Assembly (NCBI GenBank): GCA_934747325.1
Contig: CAKVGW010000077.1
Span: 1 to 6,302, forward strand
DNA length: 6,302 bases
From: an uncultured Candidatus Melainabacteria bacterium
GTDB taxonomy: Bacteria; Cyanobacteriota; Vampirovibrionia; Gastranaerophilales; Gastranaerophilaceae
Reading direction: 5' to 3'
The notes under the pieces: model-generated
The model's database searches: none
The model's input: the letters and a program-made list of their open reading frames with translations, nothing else
What the model was told of the DNA's origin: nothing
Shown: one piece after another, positions 5,618-6,302 of the stretch
Position numbering within the stretch: the stretch's first letter is position 1
How the letters are laid out: each line of letters opens with the position of its first letter
Program-made: the position numbers and the translations under genes

Positions 5618-5670
5618 AGCGTGTAGGTTGTGTTCAACATTTTCATTGAACACGACAAAAATTTTGAGAT
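5618..5670 (+). repeat. REP-like GTAG palindrome, copy 2
   Basis: Same element and orientation as copy 1, starting five bases after the lipoprotein stop. GTAG (5623-5626) precedes GTTGTGTTCAA (5627-5637), loop CATTTTCA, and TTGAACACGAC (5646-5656), which pair over 11 positions with one G-T. This copy is the better palindrome: the T that breaks the helix in copy 1 is A here. Only four T follow (AAAAATTTT), so at best it is a weak terminator for the lipoprotein mRNA; protection of the 3' end is also possible. Confidence 0.8.
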
Positions 5671-5694
5671 TTTATAGCTGTGTCGACTTATAAT
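5664..5694 (+). promoter_or_regulatory. Possible weak promoter after REP copy 2
   Basis: TATAAT at 5689-5694 is preceded by TTGAGA (5664-5669) at a 19-base spacing, longer than optimal. TATAATCGT is shared with the lipoprotein promoter, which also lies just after a REP copy. It would read into the small RNA locus. It may be a decayed promoter copied along with the repeat. Confidence 0.25.
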
Positions 5695-5711
5695 CGTCCA
5701 ATACTCCAATC

Positions 5712-5739
5712 TTGAAAAAATCAAATTATAGTTTATAAT
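5712..5739 (+). promoter_or_regulatory. Promoter of the small RNA
   Basis: TTGAAA (5712-5717), 16 bases, TATAAT (5734-5739). This is a near-consensus sigma-70 promoter. Seven bases past the -10 box is A5746, which is exactly the first base of the 13-bp closing helix of the RNA below. That agreement between two independent signals is the main support. Confidence 0.8.
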
Positions 5740-5745
5740 ATAAAT

Positions 5746-5832
5746 AGATAGTTTTGATACGGTAAATCTCGATACCGAGACTTTAGGTCACAGAGGGATA
5801 ATTCGAGTCCTCATAATCAAAACTATCTTTTT
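5746..5832 (+). ncRNA. Orphan ~87-nt small RNA with a tRNA-type T-loop word
   Basis: Bases 5746-5758 (AGATAGTTTTGAT) pair perfectly with 5816-5828 over 13 bp, and T5828-T5832 form a U-run that can end transcription. The enclosed 57 bases can form TCTCG-ATAC-CGAGA (5767-5780) or, as an alternative, CGGTA/TACCG (5760-5764 with 5773-5777). They can also form GAGGG/TCCTC (5793-5797 with 5808-5812) around a loop containing TTCGAG. TTCGAGTCC is the consensus T-loop word of tRNAs. Taking 5751-5757 with 5817-5823 as a 7-bp acceptor stem gives a tRNA-sized 73-nt unit with TA at positions 8-9, but the D and anticodon arms are poor and no CCA is encoded. It fits no RNA family I know; a Y-RNA-like tRNA mimic or a decayed tRNA gene are possibilities. 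No gene follows on the + strand, so it is not a riboswitch for a visible gene. Its 3' end overlaps the stop of the convergent gene. Confidence 0.7.
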
Positions 5833-6290
5833 ATTTGTTTATATCGTGCGATATCTTTATTTAATTGTTTAATGTTTGTCTTGTGGAAAGTTGTTAAAAA
5901 GTTTTCGCATCCGTCTTTGGTGTTTTTGATTACAAATTGATATAAGCAATTATCAATCTTAAAGTAAATTAGATTTTTTTCGTTTTTTAATAAAATATAT
6001 TCTGCATTGTAGAGGAAATTTTCTAATTGTAAATATTCTTGAAAAGTTATTTCAGGATGTTCAATCATATTTTTGAGCAAACTATCCATAGATAACTTTA
6101 ATTTTGGGGTCTTGCTTTTAAGCGTGTTGGTAATATATGGAGGCATGTCTACAATAAAATAAAAGCTATTTAATATTGTTTTATCATAATTTTGTCGGTA
6201 ATAATTTATTGTATGATTTGAGCTATTAAGAATAGATTTTGCATTATCATACATGTCTTTAAACTCTTGATACTCTTGAAAATTAGTCAC
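5823..6290 (-). CDS. PBECR-like phage-type nuclease domain protein (probable RNase)
   Basis: The frame runs 155 aa from a GTG at 6290, with AGAGAGG (6302-6296 on the minus strand) five bases ahead. The sequence resembles phage Barnase-EndoU-ColicinE5/D-RelE-like (PBECR) domains as I remember them: VDMPPYI (47-53), then LSMDSLLKNMIEHPEITFQE (66-85), then NAEYILLKNEKNLIYFKI (95-112). It continues as YQFVIKNTKDGCENFLTTFH (117-136) and ends in a basic tail. The alternating strand pattern, the S-x-x-(S/T)-L-x-K-N-x-x-x-H-P-E motif and the FLTTFH strand are the basis. Members are predicted metal-independent RNases found at the ends of phage structural proteins or as toxins. The frame stays open through the window edge, so the GTG may be internal and this could be the C-terminal domain of a larger protein. 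No signal peptide or immunity gene is visible. Its TAG stop lies inside the closing helix of the small RNA. Confidence 0.6.
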   Translation of the reverse strand: MTNFQEYQEFKDMYDNAKSILNSSNHTINYYRQNYDKTILNSFYFIVDMPPYITNTLKSKTPKLKLSMDSLLKNMIEHPEITFQEYLQLENFLYNAEYILLKNEKNLIYFKIDNCLYQFVIKNTKDGCENFLTTFHKTNIKQLNKDIARYKQIKR

Positions 6291-6302
6291 AAAAACCTCT
6301 CT

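Noticed and set aside
5043..5670. CRISPR-like pair of repeats
   Set aside because: Only two copies, about 575 bp apart, with a gene between them; no spacer periodicity.

Overview
The window is low-GC, uses AGA-rich arginine codons in its ribosomal genes, and falls into two parts. Positions 1-4001 are the distal end of the large ribosomal/alpha operon of a bacterium: rpsD, rpoA, rplQ, truA, rplM, rpsI, all on the + strand, closed by a strong intrinsic terminator. Positions 4002-6302 are accessory sequence: two uncharacterised + strand genes, several structured intergenic repeats, an apparently new small RNA gene, and a minus-strand gene that resembles a phage-type RNase.

The run rpoA-rplQ-truA-rplM-rpsI is a typical cyanobacterial order and is also seen, with insertions, in Firmicutes. 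The low GC, the small lipoproteins and hypothetical proteins, and an N-terminal NFQAL-type motif make me favour a non-photosynthetic cyanobacterial relative from an animal gut (Gastranaerophilales/'Melainabacteria'). That is an inference from gene order and style, not a proven assignment. The genetic code looks standard: Trp is encoded by TGG, and all nine stops are TAA or TAG.

The six operon genes make three core machines. S4 and S9 belong to the 30S subunit and L17 and L13 to the 50S. RpoA is the assembly scaffold of RNA polymerase, and TruA modifies tRNA. Spacing is tight (19 nt, 3 nt, 25 nt and a 1-nt overlap) except between rpoA and rplQ. There a ~127-bp GC-richer element with imperfect terminal inverted repeats has enlarged the gap to 175 nt.

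After the terminator, positions 4002-4257 hold a GTGGG-armed palindrome, a weak promoter candidate and a 12-nt tandem repeat of TAG/CAG words. Then come a 260-aa unknown protein (4258-5040) and a 159-aa predicted lipoprotein (5133-5612). The lipoprotein gene has a near-consensus promoter so close to its ATG that the mRNA is probably leaderless. Two nearly identical ~54-bp GTAG-headed palindromic (REP-like) repeats flank it in direct orientation.

The most interesting part is 5712-5832: a TTGAAA-16-TATAAT promoter whose predicted start is the first base of a perfect 13-bp closing helix, ended by a U-run. The ~87-nt RNA carries a tRNA-type T-loop word (TTCGAGTCC) and matches no family I recognise. 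It converges on, and overlaps the stop codon of, a minus-strand gene whose product resembles the PBECR (barnase/EndoU/colicin E5-D/RelE-like) phage nucleases.
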